Shown in pieces: positions 7,638 through 14,491 of a stretch of 15,818 nucleotides of DNA (positions are counted from its first letter, which is position 1; each line of letters starts with the position of its first letter). The notes under the pieces were generated by a model, which saw nothing but the letters and a program-made list of their open reading frames with translations, was not told where the DNA came from and did no database searches. The position numbers and the translations under genes were made by a program. Source of the DNA: an uncultured Lachnospiraceae bacterium (GTDB taxonomy: Bacteria > Bacillota > Clostridia > Lachnospirales > Lachnospiraceae); assembly GCA_934418125.1 (NCBI GenBank), contig CAKRWT010000050.1, positions 1 to 15,818 on the forward strand, written 5' to 3'.

Positions 7638-8816
7638 ATGTTTACAGCTTTTTTGATAAAGTATGCGGAGATTGGTGTAAAAGGGAAAAACCGGTATCTG
7701 TTTGAGGATGCACTGGTAAAACAGATTAAATATGCGTTAAAAAAGTGCGATGGGGAATTTGCGGTCCGTAAGACGGATGGACGTATCTATGTAGATGCCG
7801 TATCGGATTTTGACTTTGATGAGACCGTAGCGAACCTGCAGAAGGTATTTGGTATCTCCGGCATCTGTCCGGTAGTTTATGTGGAGGATGAAGGCTTCGG
7901 GAAATTAGGAGAGAGAGTTATCCAGTATATGAAAGATGTATACCCGGATAAGAATAAAACCTTTAAGGTAGCTGCCAGACGTGCGAGAAAGAATTACCCC
8001 TTAAATTCCATGGAAATTAATATGGAAATGGGTGGCATTATTCTGGATGCCTTTCCGGAAATGAAGGTAGATGTCCATAAACCGGATATTCTGCTTAATA
8101 TCGAGATCCGCGATAAGATTTATATTTATTCCGAAATTATTCCTGGACCGGGAGGTATGCCGGTGGGTACCGGCGGCAAGGCAATGCTGCTGTTATCCGG
8201 CGGTATTGACTCTCCGGTTGCGGGATGGATGATTGCAAAACGTGGTGTTAAGATTGATGCGGTGTATTTCCATGCGCCGCCATATACCAGTGAACGTGCA
8301 AAACAGAAGGTTATTGATTTGGCAAGCAAGGTAGCTGCCTATACAGGACCAATCTATCTGCATATTATCAACTTTACCGATATTCAGTTATATATTTATG
8401 ACAAATGCCCTCATGATGAACTGACGATTATCATGCGCCGTTATATGATGCGGATAGCAGAGCATATTGCCAAGGAAACAGAGTGCCTGGGACTGATTAC
8501 CGGTGAGAGCATTGGACAGGTGGCATCCCAGACCATGCAGAGTCTGGTTGCAACCAACGAAGTATGTGAACTGCCGGTTTACAGACCGTTAATCGGTTTT
8601 GATAAAATGGATATCGTAGACATTTCCGAGAAAATCGATACCTATGAGACATCTATCCTGCCTTACGAGGACTGCTGTACGATTTTCGTGGCAAAGCATC
8701 CGGTAACGAAGCCGAATGTGAATATTATCCGGAAACATGAGCAGAATCTTGGAGAGAAGATTGACGAGCTGGTGCAGACAGCACTGGATACGGATGAGTT
8801 AGTGATAGTACATTAA
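7638..8816 (+). CDS. thiI: tRNA 4-thiouridine synthase ThiI (no rhodanese domain)
   Basis: Adenylates U8 of tRNA and inserts sulfur to give s4U; in some bacteria it also takes part in thiazole synthesis. The 392-residue protein has an N-terminal ferredoxin-like and THUMP region (about 1-165) and a PP-loop ATPase domain starting at LLLSGGIDSPVAGW (SGGIDSP 187-193). An adjacent cysteine pair, C346-C347, lies in LPYEDCCTIF, near where the catalytic Cys344 of the E. coli enzyme is placed. It lacks the C-terminal rhodanese domain of the longer E. coli protein, as in other Firmicutes, and so should depend on a desulfurase such as its upstream neighbour. ATG 7638 has GGAGG 4 bases upstream. It is convergent with the HPr-like gene. 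Confidence 0.96.
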   Translation: MFTAFLIKYAEIGVKGKNRYLFEDALVKQIKYALKKCDGEFAVRKTDGRIYVDAVSDFDFDETVANLQKVFGISGICPVVYVEDEGFGKLGERVIQYMKDVYPDKNKTFKVAARRARKNYPLNSMEINMEMGGIILDAFPEMKVDVHKPDILLNIEIRDKIYIYSEIIPGPGGMPVGTGGKAMLLLSGGIDSPVAGWMIAKRGVKIDAVYFHAPPYTSERAKQKVIDLASKVAAYTGPIYLHIINFTDIQLYIYDKCPHDELTIIMRRYMMRIAEHIAKETECLGLITGESIGQVASQTMQSLVATNEVCELPVYRPLIGFDKMDIVDISEKIDTYETSILPYEDCCTIFVAKHPVTKPNVNIIRKHEQNLGEKIDELVQTALDTDELVIVH

Positions 8817-8867
8817 GGCAATGTGGAAGATGGAACGGACGGAAAACGAAAATCCGGATATTAAAAA

Positions 8868-8888
8868 GGAACCACTTTATGTGGTTCC
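8868..8888 (-). terminator. Intrinsic terminator of the HPr-like gene, shared with thiI
   Basis: A perfect 8-bp stem, GGAACCAC (8868-8875) and GTGGTTCC (8881-8888), with a 5-base loop. Read on the minus strand it is followed at once by TTTTTAA, the usual U-tract, so it should end the HPr-like transcript. On the plus strand the flank is only moderately T-rich (GTTCGTTTCT), so termination of thiI transcription here is probably weaker. Confidence 0.8.
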
Positions 8889-8922
8889 AGTTCGTTTCTA
8901 AAGATAATATGTTCGGTATGAA

Positions 8923-9153
8923 TTACATGATGTATGGCTTTAATGCTTCCATAACCTCTTCAGCACCATCTTCAGCATGGATGTTTAAATCGATAGGCTT
9001 GGATAAGTCTAAGCTGAAGATACCCATGATAGACTTAGCGTCGATAACGTATCTTCCGGATACTAAATCGAAGTCATAATCAAACTTTGTAATATCATTT
9101 ACGAAAGATTTAACCTTATCAATAGAATTTAAAGAAATTTGTACTGTTTTCAT
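8923..9153 (-). CDS. HPr-like small protein lacking the catalytic histidine
   Basis: A 76-residue protein of the HPr fold (phosphotransferase-system phosphocarrier). The middle, GRYVIDAKSIMGIFSLDLSKP, matches the HPr region around regulatory Ser46, here S41 in KSIMG. The N-terminal active-site motif, normally GxHARPA with phosphorylated His15, reads SIDKVKS, so the aligned position is D12. It therefore should not carry phosphate from PEP, though S41 could in principle still be a kinase target. It has its own promoter, an exceptionally good ribosome binding site (AAAGGAGGT, complement of 9162-9170, 8 bases from ATG) and a terminator, so it is a monocistronic and probably well expressed gene. 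The function is unknown; a regulatory or structural role is inferred. No PTS gene is near. Confidence 0.85.
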   Translation of the reverse strand: MKTVQISLNSIDKVKSFVNDITKFDYDFDLVSGRYVIDAKSIMGIFSLDLSKPIDLNIHAEDGAEEVMEALKPYIM

Positions 9154-9193
9154 TAAGAATTACCTCCTTTGATTTTTAATACCTTCTGCCTAT

Positions 9194-9222
9194 ATACTAA
9201 ATGTTGGAAGAATAAAAGTCAA
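9194..9222 (-). promoter_or_regulatory. Promoter of the HPr-like gene
   Basis: On the minus strand TTGACT (complement of 9217-9222) serves as a near-consensus -35. It is followed after 17 bases by TAGTAT (complement of 9194-9199), with an overlapping TATATA just beyond. Transcription would start around 9187, about 34 bases before the ATG at 9153. The same intergenic region must also hold the start of mtaB transcription, for which I see no convincing hexamers. Confidence 0.6.
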
Positions 9223-9255
9223 TGATAAAACAATACAAAAAAAGCGGAGATTACT

Positions 9256-10569
9256 ATGAAAAGTGTAGCATTACACAATTTGGGATGTAAAGTAAACGGA
9301 TATGAAATGGACGTTATGCAACAAATGTTACAAGAAAGGGGATATAAAATTGTACCATTTGATGAACTGGCAGACATCTATATTATCAACACCTGCACGG
9401 TAACAAACATTGCAGACAGAAAAAGCAGACAGATGCTTCATCGTGCCAAAAAGAGAAACCCGGAGGCAGTGGTAGTAGCGGTTGGCTGCTATGTACAGAC
9501 CGGGGAAGAGAACATTAGGAAAGATGAAGCAATCGACCTGGCAATCGGCAATAACCGGAAAAAAGATTTATTGCCAATTCTGGAAGAATACCTTGCGAAA
9601 AGGAAACAGACAGTCAGGGAATATGATGTGATTGATATCAATCACACCGATGAATATGAAGAGATGCAGCTGACCAGAACAGCAGAGCATACCAGAGCCT
9701 ATATCAAGATTCAGGATGGCTGTAACCAGTTCTGCTCCTATTGTATTATTCCTTATGCCAGAGGACGGGTAAGAAGCCGTGATGAGGAAGATATCCTGAA
9801 AGAAGTAAGGGGACTGGTGGCTGCCGGTTATCAGGAAATCGTTATTACTGGTATTCATATCAGTTCCTATGGAGTGGACAGGGGCGAACCTGAGCTGCTG
9901 CAACTGTTGCAGAAATTACAGGAAGTAGAAGACCTTTCCAGGATTCGGATTGGCTCCCTGGAACCGAGGATTATCACAGAAGAATTTGCCGGTAAAATTG
10001 CATCGTTGTCCAAAATCTGTCCGCACTTCCACTTGTCGATGCAGAGTGGCTGTGACAGCGTGTTAAAGAGAATGAATAGGCATTATGATAGCAGGGAATA
10101 CTTTGAAAAAACACAGCTGTTGCGTAAATATTATGATAATCCTGCCATTACCACGGATGTGATTGTAGGTTTTCCGGGGGAAACAGAAGAAGAATTCCGG
10201 ATTACGGAAGCATTTGTCCGGAAGGTAAATTTCTTTGAAATGCACATTTTTAAATATTCCAAGAGACAGGGCACGGTGGCAGCCAGAATGGAAGGGCAGA
10301 TTACGGAGGCAGAGAAAGGCCGCCGCAGTACCATTCTCATGGAGGCAGAAAAAGAGATGTCGCATGCTTACCGGGCTGGTTACATAGGATATGAAACAGA
10401 AGTACTTTTTGAAGAAAAGAAGGAAGCAGAAGGAGAGACGTACTGGGTAGGACATACACCACAGTATATTAAGGTGGCGAAAAAAGCTGGGGACGAGAAC
10501 TGGAACAACCGGCTGGAGAAGGGGAAAATCATAGGTTTTCTACAGGAAGATATTCTGCTGATGGAGTAG
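9256..10569 (+). CDS. mtaB: tRNA (N(6)-L-threonylcarbamoyladenosine(37)-C(2))-methylthiotransferase MtaB
   Basis: Radical-SAM enzyme that converts t6A37 to ms2t6A in ANN-decoding tRNAs. The 437-residue protein has the three-part layout of the family. The N-terminal methylthiotransferase domain holds Fe-S cysteines C11 (LGCKVN), C47 (NTCTVT) and C78 (VGCYVQ). The radical-SAM core has CxxxCxxC at C156, C160 and C163 (DGCNQFCSYC), and a C-terminal TRAM domain spans about 370-435. The HNLGCKVN start is typical of MtaB rather than MiaB or RimO. ATG 9256 has GGAG about 6 bases upstream. In Bacillus this gene (yqeV) lies just after rsmE in the dnaK cluster; here the cysteine desulfurase, thiI and the HPr-like gene separate them. 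It is divergent from the HPr-like gene. Confidence 0.96.
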   Translation: MKSVALHNLGCKVNGYEMDVMQQMLQERGYKIVPFDELADIYIINTCTVTNIADRKSRQMLHRAKKRNPEAVVVAVGCYVQTGEENIRKDEAIDLAIGNNRKKDLLPILEEYLAKRKQTVREYDVIDINHTDEYEEMQLTRTAEHTRAYIKIQDGCNQFCSYCIIPYARGRVRSRDEEDILKEVRGLVAAGYQEIVITGIHISSYGVDRGEPELLQLLQKLQEVEDLSRIRIGSLEPRIITEEFAGKIASLSKICPHFHLSMQSGCDSVLKRMNRHYDSREYFEKTQLLRKYYDNPAITTDVIVGFPGETEEEFRITEAFVRKVNFFEMHIFKYSKRQGTVAARMEGQITEAEKGRRSTILMEAEKEMSHAYRAGYIGYETEVLFEEKKEAEGETYWVGHTPQYIKVAKKAGDENWNNRLEKGKIIGFLQEDILLME

Positions 10570-10598
10570 TAATCTGGGCAGGCATCTTCGTAAAAAGA

Positions 10599-10627
10599 TT
10601 GAATTTTATATGATGATAGAGTATGAT
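10599..10627 (+). promoter_or_regulatory. Candidate promoter of the ireB-ruvX operon
   Basis: TTGAAT (10599-10604) and TATGAT (10622-10627) are separated by exactly 17 bases, a good sigma-A type arrangement with 4/6 and 5/6 matches. It lies in the 114-base gap after mtaB. The predicted start near 10634 leaves a leader of about 50 bases to the ireB ATG. Confidence 0.55.
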
Positions 10628-10683
10628 AATAACAATAGGGGTATTTTTCCTGAAAGCAGAACGATGGATAAGGGCGTGAAAAA

Positions 10684-10947
10684 ATGCAGGATTTAGAAAA
10701 CACACAATTTTTCAGAGTAGAAACAGAACCGGAGACAGGAGTAAAACTGGTACTTTCTACCGTATACGAAGCATTGACGGAGAAAGGATATAATCCTGTA
10801 AATCAGATTGTAGGTTATATTATGTCGGGTGACCCTACTTATATTACCAGCCATAAGAATGCCAGAAGCCTGATTATGAAAGTGGAGCGGGATGAACTGG
10901 TGGAAGAGATGCTGGTTGAGTATATTAAGAACTCTCTGAAAAAATAA
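10684..10947 (+). CDS. ireB: IreB family regulatory phosphoprotein (UPF0297)
   Basis: An 87-residue cytosolic protein of the IreB/YrzL family. The conserved body is present: [31 protein letters not shown] read in two parts (residues 24-54), then [23 protein letters not shown]. In Enterococcus faecalis, IreB is a substrate of the Ser/Thr kinase IreK and opposes cephalosporin tolerance; the threonines used there are near the N-terminus. Here T7 in ENTQFF is the only Thr in that segment, so a single phosphosite is suggested (inference). ATG 10684 has AAGGG 9 bases upstream. ruvX follows after 41 bases, the near-universal Firmicute pairing. alaS, the usual upstream neighbour in Bacillus, is absent; mtaB is there instead. 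Confidence 0.95.
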   Translation: MQDLENTQFFRVETEPETGVKLVLSTVYEALTEKGYNPVNQIVGYIMSGDPTYITSHKNARSLIMKVERDELVEEMLVEYIKNSLKK

Positions 10948-10955
10948 AGGAATGT

Positions 10956-10974
10956 GCCGCTGCAAAGCAGTGGC
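10956..10974 (+). other. Intercistronic hairpin between ireB and ruvX
   Basis: GCCGCTGC (10956-10963) pairs with GCAGTGGC (10967-10974): 8 bp with one G-U pair and an AAA loop. No T-run follows. It sits between the ireB stop and the weak GTGAG ribosome binding site (10976-10980) of ruvX, so it could set ruvX translation or be a processing site. The role is inferred. Confidence 0.5.
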
Positions 10975-10988
10975 TGTGAGATTTGTAA

Positions 10989-11429
10989 ATGAGGATTATG
11001 GGATTGGATTTCGGCTCCAAAACAGTGGGCGTGGCAATTAGTGACGCGTTGTTAATAACAGCACAGGGAATCGAAATTATCAGAAGAAAAGATGAAAACA
11101 AGCTGCGTCAGACACTGGCACGGATTGAAGAACTGATTGTAGAGTATGAGGTTGCGGAAATCGTGCTTGGTTTACCAAAGAATATGAATGATACACTGGG
11201 AGTAAGAGCAGAATTGTCTCTGGAATTTAAGGAAAAGCTGGAGAGAAGAACAGGACTGCCGGTTGTTATGTGGGACGAGCGTCTTACCACAGTAGCAGCA
11301 GATAAAGCCATGATGGAAGCCGGCATCCGCAGAGAACACCGCAAGGATTATGTCGATAAGATTGCTGCCACATTCATTCTACAGGGCTATCTGGATTATC
11401 GTTCTAACAAAGAGAAGATGAGTGAGTAG
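10989..11429 (+). CDS. ruvX: RuvX/YqgF family putative pre-16S rRNA nuclease
   Basis: A 146-residue RNase H-fold protein. The family is linked to 5'-end maturation of 16S rRNA and was formerly called a Holliday-junction resolvase. Conserved blocks are [16 protein letters not shown] with acidic D7, [21 protein letters not shown] with E97, and [16 protein letters not shown] with D123. These three acidic residues fit the metal-binding active site. ATG 10989 is chosen because the family begins MRI(L/M)GLDFG; ATG 10998, with GAGG 3 bases upstream, is an alternative that would remove three residues. The upstream ribosome binding site is weak and preceded by a hairpin. It forms a conserved trio with ireB and the DUF1292 gene. 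Confidence 0.95.
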   Translation: MRIMGLDFGSKTVGVAISDALLITAQGIEIIRRKDENKLRQTLARIEELIVEYEVAEIVLGLPKNMNDTLGVRAELSLEFKEKLERRTGLPVVMWDERLTTVAADKAMMEAGIRREHRKDYVDKIAATFILQGYLDYRSNKEKMSE

Positions 11430-11443
11430 CTGTAGAAATACAG
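11430..11443 (+). other. Small GNRA-loop hairpin between ruvX and the DUF1292 gene
   Basis: CTGTA (11430-11434) and TACAG (11439-11443) form a 5-bp stem closed by a GAAA tetraloop. It begins on the base after the ruvX TAG stop and ends directly against the GAAAGG ribosome binding site. Too short to be a terminator, and there is no T-run. The structure is plausible but could be chance at this length. Confidence 0.35.
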
Positions 11444-11450
11444 GAAAGGC

Positions 11451-11717
11451 ATGGTATTAGAGTTGGAGAAGATTGTATTTACACCAGAAGGAGAAGAACC
11501 GGTTTCGTTCTATGTACTGGAACAGACAAGATTGGGTGGAATAGATTACATTTTGGTAACGGATTCGGAAGAGGGAGATGGCGAAGCATTGATTTTGCGG
11601 GACAATTCTGCTTTGGAAGAGGAAGAAGCACTTTATGAAATCGTAACCGATGATGAGGAACTGAATGCAGTAGCGGCTGTGTTTGAGAATTTATTGGAAG
11701 ACATAGAGTTTTCATAA
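11451..11717 (+). CDS. DUF1292 family protein (UPF0473, YrzB-like)
   Basis: An 88-residue, very acidic cytosolic protein. Typical family traits are ITFT-like strand openings (here KIVFTPEGEEPVSFYVLEQ), a strand IDYILVTDSEEGDGEALILRD read around residues 31-51, and YEIVTDDEELNAVAAVFENLLED near the end. The function of the family is unknown. It almost always follows ruvX in Firmicutes and does so here, 21 bases after its stop. The start ATG 11451 has AGGAAAGG immediately upstream (11442-11449). A 178-base gap follows before the RNase J gene. Confidence 0.92.
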   Translation: MVLELEKIVFTPEGEEPVSFYVLEQTRLGGIDYILVTDSEEGDGEALILRDNSALEEEEALYEIVTDDEELNAVAAVFENLLEDIEFS

Positions 11718-11895
11718 AAAACAGGAAACGGATAAACAAGAACAAAGAAATAAGCGTACATATAGAGTGTCACAGGATACATTGCCGCCGGGAAAGTTAT
11801 TGTCGACTGACCGGGAAAGAGAGGACAATAATAAAGCAGGGGCAACGTATGCAGTGATACTCTGTTTGGGCTGAAAGAATAAGGAGGAGAATTTT
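11718..11895 (+). promoter_or_regulatory. 178-base leader region before RNase J with a 9-base direct repeat
   Basis: No gene with a usable start codon and ribosome binding site is seen here. CCGGGAAAG occurs twice, at 11788-11796 and 11811-11819, exactly 23 bases apart, about two helical turns. I see no convincing -35/-10 pair and no terminator. The region ends in a perfect AAGGAGG (11881-11887), 8 bases before the TTG start of RNase J. The frame of the RNase J gene stays open upstream from about 11707 except for one TGA at 11872-11874. An operator or leader function is only a possibility. Confidence 0.35.
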
Positions 11896-13572
11896 TTGAA
11901 GAAAATTGAATTGGGGAAATCAACGTCCAAGTTGAAAGTCATCCCATTAGGCGGTTTGGAGCAGATTGGGCTTAATATGACTGCCTTTGAATATGAGGAC
12001 AGCATTATTGTGGTAGACTGTGGTCTGTCATTCCCGGAAGACGAGATGTTGGGAATTGATTTGGTTATCCCGGATATCACATACTTAAAAGATAACATGG
12101 AAAAGGTCAAGGGCTTTATGATTACGCATGGACATGAAGACCATATCGGTGCTCTGCCTTATGTCTTAAAGGAGTTGAATATTCCTATTTATGCGACCAA
12201 GCTTACCATGGGAATTATTGAGAATAAATTAAAGGAACATGACCTTGTCAATAAGACAAAGAGAAAGGTAGTGAAGTTCGGACAGTCCATTAACCTGGGC
12301 AAATTCCGGATTGAATTTATCAAAACAAACCACAGTATTGTAGATGCGGCAGCATTGGCAATCTACTCTCCGGCAGGTGTTGTCGTACATACCGGTGACT
12401 TTAAGGTAGACTACACACCGGTATTCGGAGATGCCATTGACTTACAGAGATTCGCAGAGATTGGTAAGAAAGGTGTACTGGCGCTGATGTGCGATTCTAC
12501 CAACGCAGAGCGGCCTGGATTTACCCCTTCCGAAAAGACAGTTGGAAGAACCTTTGATACCCTGTTTTCGGAACATAAGGAAACGAGAATTATTATTGCC
12601 ACCTTTGCATCCAACGTGGACCGTGTACAGCAGATTATCAATTCTGCCTATAAGTTTGGCAGAAAGGTTGTGGTAGAGGGACGAAGCATGGTCAATATTA
12701 TTGATACTGCTTCTACTCTGGGCTATCTGAATATTCCGGAGAATACCCTGATAGATATCGAGCAGTTGAAGAATTATCCGAGTGAAAAGACGGTTATTAT
12801 TACGACAGGAAGCCAGGGAGAGAGTATGGCAGCATTAAGCCGTATGGCAAGTGACTCCCACAGAAAGATTTCCATTATGCCGGGTGATACGGTTATCTTT
12901 TCCTCTCATCCGATTCCGGGCAATGAGAAGGCGGTTACCAATGTCATCAACGAATTACAGATGAAGGGTGCGGATGTTATTTTCCAGGATGTTCATGTAT
13001 CCGGACATGCCTGCCAGGAAGAGATAAAGCTGATTTACAGTCTGGTAAAACCGAAGTATGCAATACCGATTCATGGAGAATATAAGCATAGAAAGGCACA
13101 GGCAAAGATAGCAGCAGAGCTTGGTATTCCAAAGGAGAATATCTATATGCTGCAGTCGGGAGACGTGCTGGAAATGGATGACGAGGCGGCAAAGATAACC
13201 GGAAAAGTTCCTGTGGGACAGATTCTGGTAGATGGTCTTGGCGTAGGAGATGTAGGAAATGTAGTTTTGCGGGACAGACAGCATCTGGCAGAAGATGGAA
13301 TCCTGATTGTGGTGCTTGCACTGGATTCTGCCAGTGACCAGCTGGTTTCCGGACCGGATATTGTATCCCGTGGATTTGTTTATGTCAGAGAATCCGATGA
13401 ATTGTTAGATGAGGCAAGGCTGCTTGTCAATGAAGCGGTCATGAAATGTCTGGACAAAGGTCAGACAGACTGGGGTAAACTAAAATCTACCATCAAGGAT
13501 GTTCTGAGTGAGTTCGTATGGAAGAAGACGAAGAGGAGACCAATGATTCTGCCTATTATTATGGAAGTGTAA
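11896..13572 (+). CDS. rnj: Ribonuclease J
   Basis: Zinc-dependent 5'-3' exoribonuclease and endoribonuclease for mRNA decay and rRNA maturation. The 558-residue protein has a metallo-beta-lactamase core with HGHEDH (residues 78-83) as metal ligands, then GDFKVDYTPV, CDSTNAERPGFTPSE, the beta-CASP insert with TGSQGE, and FSSHPIPGNE. The loop VSGHA and the motif PIHGEYKH follow, and a C-terminal domain ends KKTKRRPMILPIIMEV. The start is TTG at 11896, supported by AAGGAGG 8 bases upstream and by LKVIPLGGLEQIG falling where the family expects it. No other RNase J is in the window, so whether this is a J1 or J2 type cannot be said. It is followed 32 bases later by ylbF, with a hairpin between. 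Confidence 0.96.
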   Translation: MKKIELGKSTSKLKVIPLGGLEQIGLNMTAFEYEDSIIVVDCGLSFPEDEMLGIDLVIPDITYLKDNMEKVKGFMITHGHEDHIGALPYVLKELNIPIYATKLTMGIIENKLKEHDLVNKTKRKVVKFGQSINLGKFRIEFIKTNHSIVDAAALAIYSPAGVVVHTGDFKVDYTPVFGDAIDLQRFAEIGKKGVLALMCDSTNAERPGFTPSEKTVGRTFDTLFSEHKETRIIIATFASNVDRVQQIINSAYKFGRKVVVEGRSMVNIIDTASTLGYLNIPENTLIDIEQLKNYPSEKTVIITTGSQGESMAALSRMASDSHRKISIMPGDTVIFSSHPIPGNEKAVTNVINELQMKGADVIFQDVHVSGHACQEEIKLIYSLVKPKYAIPIHGEYKHRKAQAKIAAELGIPKENIYMLQSGDVLEMDDEAAKITGKVPVGQILVDGLGVGDVGNVVLRDRQHLAEDGILIVVLALDSASDQLVSGPDIVSRGFVYVRESDELLDEARLLVNEAVMKCLDKGQTDWGKLKSTIKDVLSEFVWKKTKRRPMILPIIMEV

Positions 13573-13574
13573 GG

Positions 13575-13590
13575 CGGTTTGGCGAAACCG
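13575..13590 (+). other. Hairpin between the RNase J gene and ylbF
   Basis: CGGTTT (13575-13580) pairs perfectly with AAACCG (13585-13590) around a GGCG loop. It begins 2 bases after the RNase J TAA stop. The last base of the stem is the first G of the GGAGGAGG ribosome binding site (13590-13597) of ylbF, so folding could affect access to it. No T-run follows. Confidence 0.45.
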
Positions 13591-13604
13591 GAGGAGGAAA
13601 TCCC

Positions 13605-13937
13605 ATGCCAGATGAAAAGATTGTAAAGGCTACACAGGAGTTTGCGCAGATTATAAAATCTTCAGACAGCTACAAGCAGTATGTTCATGCAAGGGTGATG
13701 GTGCAGAAGCAGGCAGGTCTCTTTGAGGAGGTAAATGAATTCCGGCGTAAGAACTACCAACTGCAGAACAATGCCAGCGGAGACGAACTGCTGGAAAAGA
13801 CCGAAGCATTGAATCAGGAGTATATCGTAATGCGAAGCAATCCGCTGGTAGAAGAGTTCCTGGATGCAGAACTGGCATTTTGCCGTATGATGCAGGAAGT
13901 TAATATCCTGTTGACGAATGAACTGAATTTCGAATAG
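13605..13937 (+). CDS. ylbF: YlbF family regulator
   Basis: A 110-residue, mostly helical protein of the YlbF/YmcA family. In Bacillus subtilis YlbF acts with YmcA and YaaT (the Y-complex) to direct RNase Y maturation of certain mRNAs and affects competence and sporulation. The conserved pattern is seen in FAQIIKSSDSYKQYVHA near the N-terminus, VNEFRRKNYQLQN in the middle, and SNPLVEEFLDAELAFCRMMQEV near the end. I chose ATG 13605 because GGAGGAGG lies 7 bases upstream and the protein then starts like its relatives; reading from 13518 would overlap the RNase J gene. Its place directly after RNase J suggests a link to RNA decay (inference). A short gap leads to the MltG-like gene. Confidence 0.88.
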   Translation: MPDEKIVKATQEFAQIIKSSDSYKQYVHARVMVQKQAGLFEEVNEFRRKNYQLQNNASGDELLEKTEALNQEYIVMRSNPLVEEFLDAELAFCRMMQEVNILLTNELNFE

Positions 13938-13955
13938 AAAGGACATGGTTTAAAG

Positions 13956-14480
13956 ATGAGCGCGAAACAGATAGTAGGCTCCACGATTGAAATGATTATT
14001 AAGATTGTGGTATTTGCATTTATCATAATGTTTCTATATAAAGCAGCAGTGACCGCTTATGATTATGGCTACCGTGTCTTTGCAGAGGAACCGGTATCCG
14101 AAGGAGAAGGACGCATCATAAGCGTGTATGTGGAAGAGAACGACTCTGTTTCAGATATTGGGCAGATGTTAGAGGAAAAGGGACTTATCCGGGATGGCAG
14201 ACTGTTTATGATTCAGGAGCTTTTGTCGGAGCATCACGGTAAAATCCAGCCAGGTATCTATGATTTGAATACCGCTATGACCAGCCAGGAAATGCTGGCA
14301 GTTATGTCGGAAACGGCTTCGGAAGAGGATGCAGAAAGCACAGAAGGTGGAGAAAGCCTGCCAGGTGCGGTGGAAGCTGAGGAAGGACAGGTACAGGACG
14401 ATATAGAAGAAACAGCAGTACCGGATGAAGCATTGATAGATGATGAAACGGAAGTACCGGATACCGCAGTAGAGGAATAA
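13956..14480 (+). CDS. MltG-like membrane protein without the transglycosylase domain
   Basis: A 174-residue protein with one N-terminal membrane helix (about 12-33, IKIVVFAFIIMFLY) and an extracellular segment. That segment (about 54-118) resembles the LysM-like part of MltG/YceG: ISVYVEENDSVSDIGQMLEEKG, read as two pieces, then LIRDGRLFMIQ and IQPGIYDLNTAMTSQEML. A long acidic tail rich in E, D, A and T follows. The YceG catalytic domain, with its conserved Glu, is absent and the frame ends cleanly, so this is a short form rather than an obvious frameshift. The position just before trmR and the U32 gene matches mltG (yrrL) in Bacillus. It may bind glycan or scaffold cell-wall enzymes; catalysis is not expected. 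Start ATG 13956 has only AAAGGA, 12 bases upstream. Confidence 0.75.
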   Translation: MSAKQIVGSTIEMIIKIVVFAFIIMFLYKAAVTAYDYGYRVFAEEPVSEGEGRIISVYVEENDSVSDIGQMLEEKGLIRDGRLFMIQELLSEHHGKIQPGIYDLNTAMTSQEMLAVMSETASEEDAESTEGGESLPGAVEAEEGQVQDDIEETAVPDEALIDDETEVPDTAVEE

Positions 14481-14491
14481 GGAGAAACAGC

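Noticed and set aside
10582..10610. Possible terminator after mtaB
   Set aside because: The only pairing is a 5-bp A/T stem (ATCTT/AAGAT) with no stable core; the T-rich flank is better explained as promoter spacer sequence.
11716..11874. Small open frame upstream of RNase J as a real peptide gene
   Set aside because: It has no ATG; the GTG at 11767 lacks a ribosome binding site, and the predicted peptide matches nothing I recognise.
13518..13604. Longer N-terminus for YlbF overlapping the RNase J end
   Set aside because: The added residues are unlike the family, while ATG 13605 has GGAGGAGG at ideal spacing.
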